Positions 7,096 through 17,020 are shown, counted from the stretch's first letter. The stretch: 64,000 nucleotides of DNA from Segetibacter koreensis DSM 18137 (GCF_000374045.1 NZ_KB893326.1:151594-215593), one strand, 5' to 3'. A program made the numbers and translations. The notes: a model not told the origin generated them from the letters alone.

Positions 7096-10000
7096 TTACC
7101 TCAATAATGTTATGTCACCTTTTTTCTCGTATTTCGAATTGTCTGAAAATTGAACAGCCAGCGAATAATGGTAAACTTCTTTTGGTTGAATACTCCCTTT
7201 AAAAGTTCCATCCCAGCCTTGTGTTTTGTCATTTGTTTCAAAGACCATTTGTCCCCAACGGTTATAAATTCGCCAGGTCATTTTACTTATTGCAAACCCA
7301 CGTACAAACACTTTGTCATTTATTCCATCTCCGTTTGGAGTAAAAGCGTTGGGAACATCAATCAGAGGAGTTATTCGTGCGACAATATGCTGGCAGGTGG
7401 TATCGGGGCAGCCGAAGTTATTTAAAGCAACCAGGCAGGTATTAAAAGTTCCGGTTTCGTTGTAAATGTGGGAAACAGGTTCCTGTGAGCGGGCGTTCAA
7501 TGAATCGCCATCGCCAAATTTCCAAACATAATGGGTTGCACCGATAGAATTATTTGAAAAATTAACGGCGGTGTTTTCTTGCGGAGGATTTGGGGTAAAC
7601 GTGTACGAAGCCGTTGGTTTATCACTGACTACTATTGTCATACCGGTTGTATCCATCATGTTGCATGTTCCGGAATCAACTGCTCTCAAAGTAATTGAGT
7701 AGGTGCCGGGAACAGTATATACATGGGTGGGACTAGCTTCAGTAGAAGTTTCTCCGTCTCCAAAGGCCCAAAAAAATTGCTGTCCTCCGGCAGATATGTT
7801 ATCAAATACGGCATTGTAGGGGGCGCAACCACCAGGAGGAGTCTCAAATTGCGCTTTCACGTTCGTAGCTATTCTTAAGGGAATTTCAACAGAATCCGGT
7901 GCATTACAAAAAGACGTGTCTGTCAATACCAGTTTTACTTTATAGACGCCCGGTCCCGGAAATGCATGTGTAACAAGGTTAAGGCCAGCGGTAACAGGGG
8001 GAGTGCTATCACCAAAATACCACGTAAAAGATGTATTTGTAAAGTTTCTGCCTGGCGTGTTTATAAGTGAAGTATTTGTAAACTGGTAATTAGCAGATTC
8101 GCACGGAAGTAACTTTTGTGATGCAAAGCCCAGGTTTACTTTGTCGCTTCTCACCTTTATGTGCGTATAGGCAGAATCTGCAATATTACATTTTGAGCTA
8201 TCAATTGAGATGAGTTTAACCTGGTAAGTGCCTGCGGCGTTGAAAGTATGACTTATAGTTGGGTCTGCAGTTGCAACATCTGCGGAGCCATCTCCAAAAT
8301 TCCAGACATATTTTTTAGCTGAGGCAAGGGTGTCAGTAAAATCGACCGTTAAAGGTACACAGCCGGAAGTGTCGCTTATGACTCCATTGATAGAAGCCCT
8401 CACACTGCTTGCCACACCTGCGAGATTAAAAGCTATTTTGACGGCTGCCAGGTTACACCGGGTAGAACCATTTGAGGGAGACCAAACGCCGGGAGTTGTA
8501 GGAAAAGGGACATCACGGCCACAATTGGCACACAAGGCCTGGTAAATGACCCCGTTTCGGTCAAAGCGGCTTGTTCCTCCATCTACGTGTTCGCCAAGTC
8601 CACCCACCTGACCAAAAAAACTGCCGTATAACTGACCTGCTGCGTTTCTTTCTAATACAAAAAAGTAAAAATCGCTATTATCAGTTTTTGATTGAATTGC
8701 GTCTGGGGTTACAGACAAACCTGATGTGCCTGCATTTGGATAATTCATATCAGAATTTGTCGTTCCACCCCAGCCTGAAACGTAAACATTTTCACACCTG
8801 TCGACCAGGAAGGCAATGGGTGAGATGTTCGGCGTTTTTGCACCGCTGCCAAAGACCGTTGAATATTCATAGGCAGACAAGTCCGGCTTCAGCTTCGCGA
8901 TAAACTGCTTGCCTTTGCTTTGGGAAAAAGCTGCATTTACTATCGGCCAAGTATCACTTGTTGTTGTGCCCATAATATAAGGGAAACCAAATTTGTCGAA
9001 TTGTATGCCATATAACATATCAATATCTGCAGTACCTATGAATGTTGTTTTTAATAAAGCACCTCCGTCAGGCGATACAATAGAGACAAATCCATCTGTT
9101 TCACCTCCCTGGTATGCAGGGTGTAAAGCATTTGTTTTATTGCCGGGAAAATCGGCACCATCAGTATTACCACCTACATAAATATTATTATCAGTAGGGT
9201 TTATGGCCAATACAAAAGCGGCATCATTTCCACTTCCGCCGATCAGGGTGCTGAAAAGAATATTACTAAGATTAGAAGTCAATTTTATAAGAACTCCATC
9301 CTGTTTTCCACCAGAAGTTTTTTGAAAAGCGCCCCCGGTAGTTGGAAAAAGCGCAGATTGTGTATTAGAGGCAAGTATTATATTTCCATCATTATCAAGT
9401 ATTACTTCACCTCTTGCATCATCACCATAATTTCTGCGAATGCTTGTAACGGGTGATTGAGGGTATTTCGGCCTAATGTTCACTCCATCTGACTCTTTTC
9501 CACCTATTTTTCTGGAACCTACAAGGGCCGAACCTGCTGCATTTAATTTGGTAACAATTATATCATAACCTCCGCCTCCATTGTCTGTAACTGTTGTAGG
9601 AAAGTTGGGCGAATTGGAGCGTCCGGCTAATACTAACTCGCCCTGACCATCAACTACAAGGCTATGGGGTTGTTCATTTCCACTTCCGCCAATATAAGTA
9701 GCATAAGTACGGTCCGAACCATTTGGGCTGAATTTTATAATGCCAATATCGTAAGGACCAATTCCTTCATCATCGATTCCTCCATTGAAAGAAGTGCTGA
9801 ACGCACCCGGACTTGTTGGGAAACCCTGATCAAATACAATTCCTCCGGCATAAAAACTCCCATCAGGACCATAAGTAGCAGTGTATCCCCAATTGTCTGC
9901 AGTGCTGCCCGTAAAAGTTGAAAAGACAAGTGTAGGATCTATAATTAATTCGGAAGATTTTGAATAATTGTTTACAGCAAATTGAACTGTTTTTCCGGCT

Positions 10001-10704
10001 ACTTTAAACCGGCAGCCTACTTCTTTTTTAACACCAGCTACTACCTGGTAGGCGTATGGCGCAAGTTCGCGTGTTTCACCTACAGATGTTTTGATAACCA
10101 ACTGTTCGTTTTTTACCTGCAAACCATCCACACCATCATACTTCATTGCCAGATGAGAAAGGTCTGCTCCTGCATGAACTACAATATCATACTTTAGTTT
10201 TCCATCATTTGTATAATACCTTATATCGATGCCCGGGTAAATATTCTGGTAAGTAATTGCCTGGTATATACGACAATTGCCTTTCCATTTAGAAGGATCA
10301 TTACCAATTATATAATTATTATAGGTATTTAAAGGCTTATCTCCGACAATTGCGGGAGTTTGTGCATTTATAAATTCTACATTATAGGCGTGTGAATGTA
10401 CAGTTATTCCATCTTCATCCTTTGGTGGAATAACAGATTTAGCAGCAATATTGTGAGCAGAAACATGAGAAAAACCATGAAAAAAATCAGACATTTTTTC
10501 AAGATCTTCAGCTTTACTTTGTAAAACACGAAAACCTTTTTCCGTAAGGAAAAAAGCCCCATTATTCATAACGCCCTTAAATTTTACGTTTTCATTCCAT
10601 TGGCCTTTATTTTCAATAAACTCAATATTTGCATATTGGCAATATGCTGATTTTATGCTAAAAAAGAAAGCAATTGCGATAGTAATTAAAATATTTGGTC
10701 TCAA
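7096..10704 (-). CDS. Large secreted beta-propeller/PKD protein with T9SS type B sorting domain
   Basis: A 1202-residue protein. A signal peptide (about 1-22, ending in AYCQ) leads to a conserved N-terminal domain with FIENKGQWNENVKF and DIRYYTNDGKLKYDIVVHAG. Residues ~280-760 hold SBBP-like beta-propeller repeats (GDDARGEVILDNDGNIILAS, IGGSGNDAAFVLAI). Four PKD domains follow, marked by WNFGDG, WYFGDS, WAFGDG and WKFGDG near residues 800, 895, 980 and 1063. From about 1118 there is a CHU_C/gliding-type C-terminal domain (PNAFTPNGDGIND, YNRWGQMVFE) that directs export by the type IX secretion system and surface attachment. Function is likely adhesion or surface binding; the ligand is unknown. 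It is transcribed alone. Confidence 0.9.
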   Translation of the reverse strand: MRPNILITIAIAFFFSIKSAYCQYANIEFIENKGQWNENVKFKGVMNNGAFFLTEKGFRVLQSKAEDLEKMSDFFHGFSHVSAHNIAAKSVIPPKDEDGITVHSHAYNVEFINAQTPAIVGDKPLNTYNNYIIGNDPSKWKGNCRIYQAITYQNIYPGIDIRYYTNDGKLKYDIVVHAGADLSHLAMKYDGVDGLQVKNEQLVIKTSVGETRELAPYAYQVVAGVKKEVGCRFKVAGKTVQFAVNNYSKSSELIIDPTLVFSTFTGSTADNWGYTATYGPDGSFYAGGIVFDQGFPTSPGAFSTSFNGGIDDEGIGPYDIGIIKFSPNGSDRTYATYIGGSGNEQPHSLVVDGQGELVLAGRSNSPNFPTTVTDNGGGGYDIIVTKLNAAGSALVGSRKIGGKESDGVNIRPKYPQSPVTSIRRNYGDDARGEVILDNDGNIILASNTQSALFPTTGGAFQKTSGGKQDGVLIKLTSNLSNILFSTLIGGSGNDAAFVLAINPTDNNIYVGGNTDGADFPGNKTNALHPAYQGGETDGFVSIVSPDGGALLKTTFIGTADIDMLYGIQFDKFGFPYIMGTTTSDTWPIVNAAFSQSKGKQFIAKLKPDLSAYEYSTVFGSGAKTPNISPIAFLVDRCENVYVSGWGGTTNSDMNYPNAGTSGLSVTPDAIQSKTDNSDFYFFVLERNAAGQLYGSFFGQVGGLGEHVDGGTSRFDRNGVIYQALCANCGRDVPFPTTPGVWSPSNGSTRCNLAAVKIAFNLAGVASSVRASINGVISDTSGCVPLTVDFTDTLASAKKYVWNFGDGSADVATADPTISHTFNAAGTYQVKLISIDSSKCNIADSAYTHIKVRSDKVNLGFASQKLLPCESANYQFTNTSLINTPGRNFTNTSFTWYFGDSTPPVTAGLNLVTHAFPGPGVYKVKLVLTDTSFCNAPDSVEIPLRIATNVKAQFETPPGGCAPYNAVFDNISAGGQQFFWAFGDGETSTEASPTHVYTVPGTYSITLRAVDSGTCNMMDTTGMTIVVSDKPTASYTFTPNPPQENTAVNFSNNSIGATHYVWKFGDGDSLNARSQEPVSHIYNETGTFNTCLVALNNFGCPDTTCQHIVARITPLIDVPNAFTPNGDGINDKVFVRGFAISKMTWRIYNRWGQMVFETNDKTQGWDGTFKGSIQPKEVYHYSLAVQFSDNSKYEKKGDITLLR

Positions 10705-11081
10705 TTTCCGTTCTGATTTTTTTTAATGTTACTGGTGATTCCGCATAAAGCTATTACACTGTTCAAATCAAATTTGTTAAAAATAGATGAACTAAAATGT
10801 AACATTAAATTACTTTCCTTTGGCTAATGGAGGTACAACAACTTTTTATTAAGTTAGATTGGTGCTAATATTTGCCTTTTTGCGGAAAAATGATTTGTTA
10901 TTTCTATGCACTTGATATTACAGCAGCCTGGAACAGAAGTGGAAAATTTTTACAAGAATTATAGATTATGGGTTTATGGGCAACGTTTTATCCCCTTTTA
11001 TAAAAATGAGTAAAAACTGGCATTGGTGGCACGTTTTCTGAAGTATCAGAAAAACGAAAAAGAAACCGACAAATTAAATCA
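10705..11081. other. Intergenic region between divergent genes
   Basis: AT-rich region between the secreted PKD protein (minus) and a small plus-strand ORF. No gene, structured RNA or convincing operator was recognised. Confidence 0.5.
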
Positions 11082-11294
11082 ATGACGCTACCGAAATATA
11101 CTTACTCTAAATTAATCGCCCATATATCAACAGCAGGTTTGGAAGAAATAAAAGAAATTCTTTCTACTGTAACGTCTGAACAAGAATTATACGAATCATC
11201 AACTTTTACAGAGATTCTGCTATTAATAAATAAAAGAGTCAATGATTTAATTAACTCCTTCTATTCTAAACCCTTCCATTCATTGCAACTGTAA
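11082..11294 (+). CDS. Small hypothetical protein (70 aa)
   Basis: Seventy residues, acidic and probably helical (GLEEIKEILSTVTSEQELYE), without signal or membrane helix. The family is not recognised. A similar IEEIK-II pattern occurs in the small protein at 61056, but this may be chance. It is isolated, with non-coding DNA on both sides, and could be a spurious ORF, although the amino-acid composition looks protein-like. Confidence 0.4.
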   Translation: MTLPKYTYSKLIAHISTAGLEEIKEILSTVTSEQELYESSTFTEILLLINKRVNDLINSFYSKPFHSLQL

Positions 11295-11690
11295 TGATGA
11301 AAAATAGACCTTAACATTGTTACTAATAAAGCTTTAAGCATCTAATCTAAAACTTACGAACCGTTCCTGGCCATTATGTGACTTCATCGGTCTTAAGAAC
11401 TGCTTACAAAGCGGAGACAGAAGATATACGATGTCGTGCGTTGTTCAGCTTCCCGTTTTTTTTTGCAATCTTCAGCAACATACTTCATTTTAATAGGTAA
11501 CCTCACTTTTTCCTTTAGCTGAAAGTGTTTGCAATTTTTTATACGAGTTATAAAAGTTGATCATCACTACTTTAAATAGATTCACTGTACAACCGATACA
11601 ATTTCAAAGTTTACTTGAAATCTACTTTTTGCTCCATTGTTCCCAGAAGTTATGGGCGAAAAACTATGAATGAAAAAAACCTATTTTTAT

Positions 11691-11702
11691 GAAATCGATT
11701 TC
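11691..11702. promoter_or_regulatory. LacI-type operator, copy 1 (GH29 fucosidase)
   Basis: Perfect 12-bp palindrome GAAATCGATTTC with a central CG, typical of LacI/CcpA-type sites. It lies 9 bp upstream of the TACTTTTG box and about 160 bp before the fucosidase start. The same word recurs at 19696 and, with two end mismatches, at 16846. Confidence 0.7.
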
Positions 11703-11711
11703 TAAAACTTT

Positions 11712-11719
11712 TACTTTTG
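11712..11719 (+). promoter_or_regulatory. Candidate -7 box, fucosidase promoter
   Basis: TACTTTTG matches TAnnTTTG. Spacing to the operator is almost the same as at 16866 and 19715, which supports it as a real promoter. Confidence 0.55.
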
Positions 11720-11860
11720 TTAAGGTTGCCTTTCGTAAAACCGGTTACTACCAGTTTTATGTAAATAAACAAGTAGATTAAAGTCAAATGATATAATCAA
11801 TAAGATATTTAATCAGATAAAAACGTAAATAGATAAATCACTAAATAATATATCTGCCAT

Positions 11861-13471
11861 ATGCCTATTTCAAGAAGAGACATTTTAAAAAGCCTCGCGT
11901 TAGGGGTTCCTGCTTTGCAACTAAATCCTGCTTCAGCTTTTAACAGTAATAATGCTGCTACTGAAGTACCACTTTTAGATAATATTGATAAAGGCCCTTT
12001 TGTTGGAACCAGGGCTTCTCTTAGAACTTATGAAATTCCAGATTGGTTCAGGGATGCTAAGTTTGGCATATGGGCGCACTGGGGACCACAATCGGCGGTA
12101 GAGGCGGGAGACTGGTATGCACGAAACATGTATATCGAGGGTCATAAACAATACGATTACCATGTAAAGACTTATGGACATCCATCGAAGTTTGGTTTCA
12201 AAGACACAATTCCTGCATGGAAAGCAGAAAAGTTGGATGCTGATTATTTGATGGGATTATACAAAAAAGCAGGTGCTAAGTATTTTATGACCATGGGGGT
12301 ACACCACGATAATTTTGATTTATGGAATTCTAAATATAATCGATGGAATTCTGTAAACATGGGTCCTAAAAAAGATATAGTAGGCATGTTTAAAACAGCG
12401 GCGCGAAAACATGGTTTAAGATTTGGGATAAGCGATCACTTGTGGATCACCTATAAATGGTTTTCGTCAAGCAAAGGGAGTGATAAAGAAGGTCAACTGG
12501 CAGGGGTTCCATATGATGGCGCCGATCCTAAAAACTTTGAATATTACGGCCGTTGTGAAGAAGTATTTAGTCCAAATTTAGACTGGAACGAGAACGGGAT
12601 TCCTGAAAGCTGGAAAAAGCATTGGTTTGACAGAATTAAAGATTTGGTAGACCAACACGAACCAGATCTTTTGTATTGTGACGGCCAAATGCCTTTTGAA
12701 GAACATGGACTTAACATGTTGGCGCACATGTATAATAAAAGTGCTGCAAAATACGGGGGGAAAACACAGGCGGTTTATACAAGTAAAAGATCTGAAGACT
12801 CAGCCCCAGGAACTGGGATTTGTGTGTTTGATGTAGAAAGGGGAGTAGTGGAAACCATCTGGCCTCTTGCATGGCAAACAGACACGTGCATTGGCGACTG
12901 GCATTACAACAGGGAAAGAGTGGGTAAATACAAAACAGCAAAAACAGTAGTAGATATGCTGGTAGATATTGTTAGCCGTAACGGTAATCTAATGCTGAAT
13001 TTTCCCCTGCCCGCGAGCGGCATGCTTGATAGCGACGAATTAAATGTATTGGATGGTATTACCAAATGGATGGCTGTAAACAGCGAAGGTATTTATGGCA
13101 CCCGTCCCTGGAAGATCTTTGGGGCCGGGCCACAAACAGAAATAACAAAAAACCCAAAAGAAGTAAATTCTGCGCAGCAATTCAATGAAAAAAACCGCAA
13201 AGATTTTTCTTATGAAGATGTACGGTTTACTACCAAAGGTAAAAATTTGTATGCTTTTTTTATGGGCTGGCCAGAAGGCGGCCAGGTAGTCATCAAACCC
13301 TTGGCTACAACCAGTGAACAAAAAGTTGGCAACATAGAAAATGTGGAATTATTAGGTGTTGGCAAGGTTCAGTTCACAAGGGACGGAGAAGGTCTGAAGG
13401 TAACACTTCCCTCTAAAAAGCCCGGAGAGCACGCTTATACTTTAAAAATTTCAGGTCAGGATCTAGTTTAG
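11861..13471 (+). CDS. Alpha-L-fucosidase, GH29
   Basis: A 536-residue GH29 hydrolase that removes alpha-linked fucose by a retaining mechanism. A Tat-like signal (SRRDILKSLALG, residues 4-15) suggests export. Family marks in order: KFGIWAHWG (67-75), MGVHHDNFDLWNSKY (145-159), DLLYCDGQ with the likely nucleophile D274, and a WQTDTCIGDWHYN segment around 340-352 found in one GH29 subgroup. A beta-sandwich domain fills the C-terminus. It is the first gene of the polysaccharide locus and carries its own operator. The general acid/base, which varies in GH29, cannot be assigned with confidence. Confidence 0.9.
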   Translation: MPISRRDILKSLALGVPALQLNPASAFNSNNAATEVPLLDNIDKGPFVGTRASLRTYEIPDWFRDAKFGIWAHWGPQSAVEAGDWYARNMYIEGHKQYDYHVKTYGHPSKFGFKDTIPAWKAEKLDADYLMGLYKKAGAKYFMTMGVHHDNFDLWNSKYNRWNSVNMGPKKDIVGMFKTAARKHGLRFGISDHLWITYKWFSSSKGSDKEGQLAGVPYDGADPKNFEYYGRCEEVFSPNLDWNENGIPESWKKHWFDRIKDLVDQHEPDLLYCDGQMPFEEHGLNMLAHMYNKSAAKYGGKTQAVYTSKRSEDSAPGTGICVFDVERGVVETIWPLAWQTDTCIGDWHYNRERVGKYKTAKTVVDMLVDIVSRNGNLMLNFPLPASGMLDSDELNVLDGITKWMAVNSEGIYGTRPWKIFGAGPQTEITKNPKEVNSAQQFNEKNRKDFSYEDVRFTTKGKNLYAFFMGWPEGGQVVIKPLATTSEQKVGNIENVELLGVGKVQFTRDGEGLKVTLPSKKPGEHAYTLKISGQDLV

Positions 13472-13535
13472 AACTACCAGTAAATAAATATTTAATTATC
13501 AATTCTGCTAAAAGAGAACAAGTTTAGACAGAACG

Positions 13536-13571
13536 GCAACAACACAATGTCATCTGGCATTGTGTTGTTGC
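13536..13571. terminator. Hairpin downstream of the fucosidase gene
   Basis: Perfect 14-bp arms (GCAACAACACAATG at 13536-13549 and its complement at 13558-13571) around an 8-base loop, 64 bp after the fucosidase stop. There is no T tract, so it may stabilise the 3' end instead of terminating. Confidence 0.55.
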
Positions 13572-13637
13572 ACAACGAGGAAAAGGAAATAAAATAGCTG
13601 CATTAAATTGATCTTTTTCTAATAGTTTTATCTATTA

Positions 13638-14441
13638 ATGACAAACGAAAAATTAATTAATAACCGAAGATGCTTCTTAAAAAATACAGCGGTATTAGGA
13701 GCTATGGCTATAGCGGTACCACAACTCTTACAGGCAAATCCATACATAAGAAGTGATGACAACAAAGAAGGCAATAATTTTACTTTTTTATTCCAGGGTG
13801 ATTCTATCACCGATGGGAACAGAAGTCGCAATAATGATTGGAATCACGTAATGGGAAACGGCTACCAATATATCATTGCAAGCAAATTATGGTACGATTT
13901 CCCTAAGAAAGGGTTTCATTTTTTTAATAGGGGCATCAGCGGTAACAAAGTAACCGACTTAACTGCACGTTGGCAACAGGATACGCTGGAATTGAAGCCA
14001 GACCTGTTAAGTATTTTGATTGGCATAAATGATACTTCAGCATTCATAAATGGTGATAAAAACTTTTCTGCTGAACAATATGAAAGTGGCTATCGTTCCT
14101 TACTGCAGCAAACAAAACAACAACTACCGAATGTGCAATTCGTTCTTTGCGAACCGTTCATTCTGCCCGTAGGTAAAGTGAAGGAAAAGTGGGACGATTA
14201 TTTAAGGGAAGTTGAAAAACGGCAGCAAGTAGTTAAAAAATTGTCGGTTGAATATAAGACTGCTTTTGTGCCATTTCAGAGTGCATTCAACGGAGCATTA
14301 TCAAAAGCTCCGGCGGAATATTGGATATGGGATGGCATTCATCCAATGCCCGCTGGTCACGAATTAATGGCAATAGAATGGCTTAAGCAGGTAAGTAAAA
14401 AATTAAAGTTTTTAAATAACAGGCCTGTCTTTAACCAGTAA
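13638..14441 (+). CDS. SGNH/GDSL-family esterase
   Basis: A 267-residue SGNH hydrolase. The start is Tat/Sec-like (NRRCFLKNTAVLGAMAIAV), followed by block I GDSITDG with nucleophile S56, block II NRGISGN near 98, block III GIND with N131, and block V WDGIHP with D232 and H235. This is a complete set of catalytic residues. Such enzymes in polysaccharide loci usually remove acetyl groups from sugars such as rhamnogalacturonan or xylan. It lies 166 bp after the fucosidase gene on the same strand, so deacetylation of the same glycan is the best guess. A second SGNH enzyme at 56184 is not part of the locus. Confidence 0.88.
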   Translation: MTNEKLINNRRCFLKNTAVLGAMAIAVPQLLQANPYIRSDDNKEGNNFTFLFQGDSITDGNRSRNNDWNHVMGNGYQYIIASKLWYDFPKKGFHFFNRGISGNKVTDLTARWQQDTLELKPDLLSILIGINDTSAFINGDKNFSAEQYESGYRSLLQQTKQQLPNVQFVLCEPFILPVGKVKEKWDDYLREVEKRQQVVKKLSVEYKTAFVPFQSAFNGALSKAPAEYWIWDGIHPMPAGHELMAIEWLKQVSKKLKFLNNRPVFNQ

Positions 14442-14569
14442 TGCGCTCAATCTTTTGCATCATACGAAATAAAGAAGTTGCCAGAGCTAAAATACTCTGT
14501 TTGATTTTACAAGGAATTGGATAAAAAGCAATAATAATTATTAATTCTGCAATAGAATTAAAGAAAAGG

Positions 14570-14600
14570 TTTACTAAAAGGATATTATCCTTTTAGTAAA
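14570..14600. repeat. 31-bp perfect inverted repeat before the dehydrogenase gene
   Basis: Arms of 14 bp (TTTACTAAAAGGAT and its complement) around the 3-base loop ATT, ending 30 bp before the dehydrogenase start codon. No T tract follows on the plus strand. It could be an operator, an attenuator, or the terminator of the esterase gene. Confidence 0.65.
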
Positions 14601-14630
14601 AACTGGTTATCTGTAATAAAAATATTAGAA

Positions 14631-15647
14631 ATGAAGACATTAGTATGTACTCAACCGGGGCAATTCGAATATATATCTGAAGAAAAACCTCAACTGGAAA
14701 AAGGTCACGCTATTATAAAAATAAAACGTATTGGAATTTGTGGAACTGATCTTCATGCCTTTGAAGGAACTCAACCTTTTTTTGAATATCCCCGTATTTT
14801 GGGTCACGAGTTAGCCGGGGAATTAATAGAGTTTGATGGAGCGCCGGGTTTCAGCGTTGGAGAAGCAGTTACGTTTGTTCCGTACTTCAACTGTGGTCAT
14901 TGCATTGCCTGCCGTTTAGGAAAACCTAATTGCTGCAGCAACATAAAGGTATGTGGTGTTCATTGCAATGGTGGCATGAGAGAATATCTTTCAGTTCCGT
15001 CTTATTCTCTTGTGCATGGAGAAGGATTAAGCTTTGACGAACTTGCACTTGTTGAACCGTTAGCCATCGGCGCTCATGGTATACGGAGAGCAGAAGTGAA
15101 GGAAGGAGAATTTGTATTAGTAGTAGGTGCGGGACCTATAGGACTGGGAACAATGGAATTTGCGCGCATTGCCGGGGCTAAAGTTATTGCCATTGATGTT
15201 AATGATAATCGGCTGCAGTTTTCTAAAGATAAATTGAAAGTAGAATATGTTATCAACGCATTAGCTTCTGATGTGTTGGAGCAATTGTCAGCCATTACAA
15301 ATGGAGATATGCCAACCGTAGTAATGGATGCAACAGGTAATTTGAAAGCTATCAATAACGCATTTCGGTATATGTCTCATGGAGGGCGGTATGTATTGAT
15401 TGGCCTTCAAAAAGGAGATATTTGTTTTAGTCATCCGGAATTTCATAAAAGAGAGGCGACATTAATGAGCAGTCGAAATGCAATAAGAGCAGATTTTGAA
15501 CATGTCATTGATGCTATGAAAAAGATGAAAGTAGATCCTACAACTTACATTACTCACCGTGTTGTATTTGAGAATGTAAAGGATGAATTTGAACAGTGGT
15601 TACATCCAGCTAATGGAGTGATTAAAGCAATGGTTGAAATTGCGTAA
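14631..15647 (+). CDS. Zinc-dependent alcohol/sugar-acid dehydrogenase (MDR family)
   Basis: A 338-residue medium-chain dehydrogenase. Catalytic zinc ligands are C37 (GICGTD) and H59 with E60 (GHE). The structural zinc site is C88, C91, C94 and C102. The Rossmann fold shows GAGPIGLG around 166-173. The layout resembles the L-galactonate oxidoreductase/RspB type, which oxidises sugar acids or polyols with NAD(P). In a fucose-releasing locus, oxidation of L-fucose or a derived fuconate is plausible, but the substrate cannot be read from the sequence. It is convergent with the LacI gene; only 58 bp separate their stops. Confidence 0.85.
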   Translation: MKTLVCTQPGQFEYISEEKPQLEKGHAIIKIKRIGICGTDLHAFEGTQPFFEYPRILGHELAGELIEFDGAPGFSVGEAVTFVPYFNCGHCIACRLGKPNCCSNIKVCGVHCNGGMREYLSVPSYSLVHGEGLSFDELALVEPLAIGAHGIRRAEVKEGEFVLVVGAGPIGLGTMEFARIAGAKVIAIDVNDNRLQFSKDKLKVEYVINALASDVLEQLSAITNGDMPTVVMDATGNLKAINNAFRYMSHGGRYVLIGLQKGDICFSHPEFHKREATLMSSRNAIRADFEHVIDAMKKMKVDPTTYITHRVVFENVKDEFEQWLHPANGVIKAMVEIA

Positions 15648-15688
15648 GTTGAGAGTAGCATGCATCTTTATTAGTAGGGTAGGGGTTG

Positions 15689-15713
15689 AAATTTAAAGTG
15701 AATGTTTAAATTT
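15689..15713. terminator. Weak convergent terminator between dehydrogenase and LacI genes
   Basis: Nine-bp perfect arms (AAATTTAAA and its complement TTTAAATTT) with a 7-base loop and a short T tract on the plus strand, overlapping the 3' end of the LacI gene. The stem is all A/T, so it is weak. Confidence 0.35.
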
Positions 15714-16749
15714 TTACTGCGGCCATTGATCTTAAAGAACTTTGCCTGACAATTATTTCACTGTTAATTATTTCTTTTTTATCTGTTTCTGTTGAAGCGA
15801 TTCTTTGTGCAATGGTTCTGAAATAAAGATTAGCAGCACACTTTCCCAATTCCTTACCTTTTTGGTCAACGGACGATAAAGCAGGCTTTATTAATTCGGT
15901 AAAAGCTTCATTTGCAAATCCAAAAATTCCTAATTTTTCTGGTACTTCAATACCCAAGGATTCCGCAACTTGCAACACCCCTAATGACTGATGGTCTGAT
16001 ACGGTAAAAAATGCATCGGGTGGTTGCTTTAGCTTTAACAACTCGGTTGATATGTTTACAGCTATTTCTTTTGATAAAGCATTATCAACAATAAAATGAC
16101 ACGGGATGCTTAGACAGGCCTCTCTGATGGCTTTTAAGTAACCCTCCTTGCGGTCTTTGAAAATAGTTAGATGTTCCGGCCCTCCAATGAAAGCAACCTG
16201 GCGATATCCTTCCTCAATCAGTTTTTTTACGGCCTCATACGAAGCCTCTTTGTTATTGTTTACAACTCTACTGCTATTTACTGTATCAAGATAACGATCA
16301 AATTGAATTAGTTGTATTTTGTGGCTAATTACTTCATTGAGGTAGTCCGGTGATTCTGTTTCAGCAGAAATAGAAATTAAAATACAATCAACATTTTGGT
16401 GTATTAATGTTTCTATAGCCGTACATTCTTGTTTATAGGACTCATGTGACTGGCAAATGATTAAACTGTGATTATTTGCAAAGCATACTTCTTCGATTCC
16501 TGCTATAGCTTCTGAGAAAAAGCTTTGATTAATATGTGGTACAATGACGCCGATTGTTTTAGACGAACCTTGTCGAAGATTGGCAGCATGAGAGTTATGC
16601 TTGTAATTTAATTCAATTGCTTTTTTCTTTACTGTCTCTACAATTTTTTTACTTACTAGCGGATGGCTGTTAAGTGCCCTTGAAACATACGATGCAGAGA
16701 TACCAAGCTCGGCTGCCAGATCATAAATAATTATTCTTTTGCCATTCAT
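15706..16749 (-). CDS. LacI-family transcriptional regulator
   Basis: A 347-residue LacI/GalR regulator. The N-terminal helix-turn-helix and hinge are clear (IYDLAAELGISASYVSRALN at about 9-28, then HAANLRQGSSKTIGVIVP), followed by a periplasmic-binding-protein-like effector domain (QLIQFDRYLD, AFIGGPEH, PDAFFTVSDHQSLG). It is read away from the beta-helix gene. Three CG-centred palindromes (11691, 16846, 19696) lie next to promoters of this locus and are its likely operators, including one in front of its own divergent promoter region. The inducer is probably a sugar released from the target glycan. Confidence 0.9.
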   Translation of the reverse strand: MNGKRIIIYDLAAELGISASYVSRALNSHPLVSKKIVETVKKKAIELNYKHNSHAANLRQGSSKTIGVIVPHINQSFFSEAIAGIEEVCFANNHSLIICQSHESYKQECTAIETLIHQNVDCILISISAETESPDYLNEVISHKIQLIQFDRYLDTVNSSRVVNNNKEASYEAVKKLIEEGYRQVAFIGGPEHLTIFKDRKEGYLKAIREACLSIPCHFIVDNALSKEIAVNISTELLKLKQPPDAFFTVSDHQSLGVLQVAESLGIEVPEKLGIFGFANEAFTELIKPALSSVDQKGKELGKCAANLYFRTIAQRIASTETDKKEIINSEIIVRQSSLRSMAAVKI

Positions 16750-16845
16750 TGCAATTCAAAAATACAATATTTGCCAACAGAATAACTTGTGCCCTTATGT
16801 TAGTAAGACGGATTTTATAAGGAGTGAAAAAGATTTTAATAAGTT

Positions 16846-16857
16846 GAAATCGATTGT
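16846..16857. promoter_or_regulatory. LacI-type operator, copy 3 (beta-helix gene / LacI)
   Basis: GAAATCGATTGT, ten of twelve bases as in the perfect copies and with the AATCGATT core intact. It lies 8 bp upstream of TAGTTTTG at 16866-16873, in the gap between the LacI gene and the beta-helix gene. Confidence 0.6.
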
Positions 16858-16865
16858 GAATGAAG

Positions 16866-16873
16866 TAGTTTTG
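16866..16873 (+). promoter_or_regulatory. Candidate -7 box, beta-helix gene promoter
   Basis: TAGTTTTG fits TAnnTTTG. The leader to the start codon at 17021 would be about 140 nt. Confidence 0.45.
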
Positions 16874-17020
16874 ATCAGTTGACTAAAGCCCGTTAATGCC
16901 AGATTGAAATTTAAAAAGATGATAATAACGGTTACCCTTAACGACCTACTTATCAATAAGTTTGTTTCATCGCAATGAGTCATTAGGGAATAGATAATAA
17001 ACTTTTACAACTAATTATTA

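Larger units (their letters stand above)
11295..11860. other. Long leader/intergenic region before the fucosidase gene
   Basis: 566 bases without a convincing gene. The right half contains a LacI-type operator (11691-11702) and a TACTTTTG box (11712-11719) for the fucosidase gene. Nothing was recognised in the left half. Confidence 0.5.
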
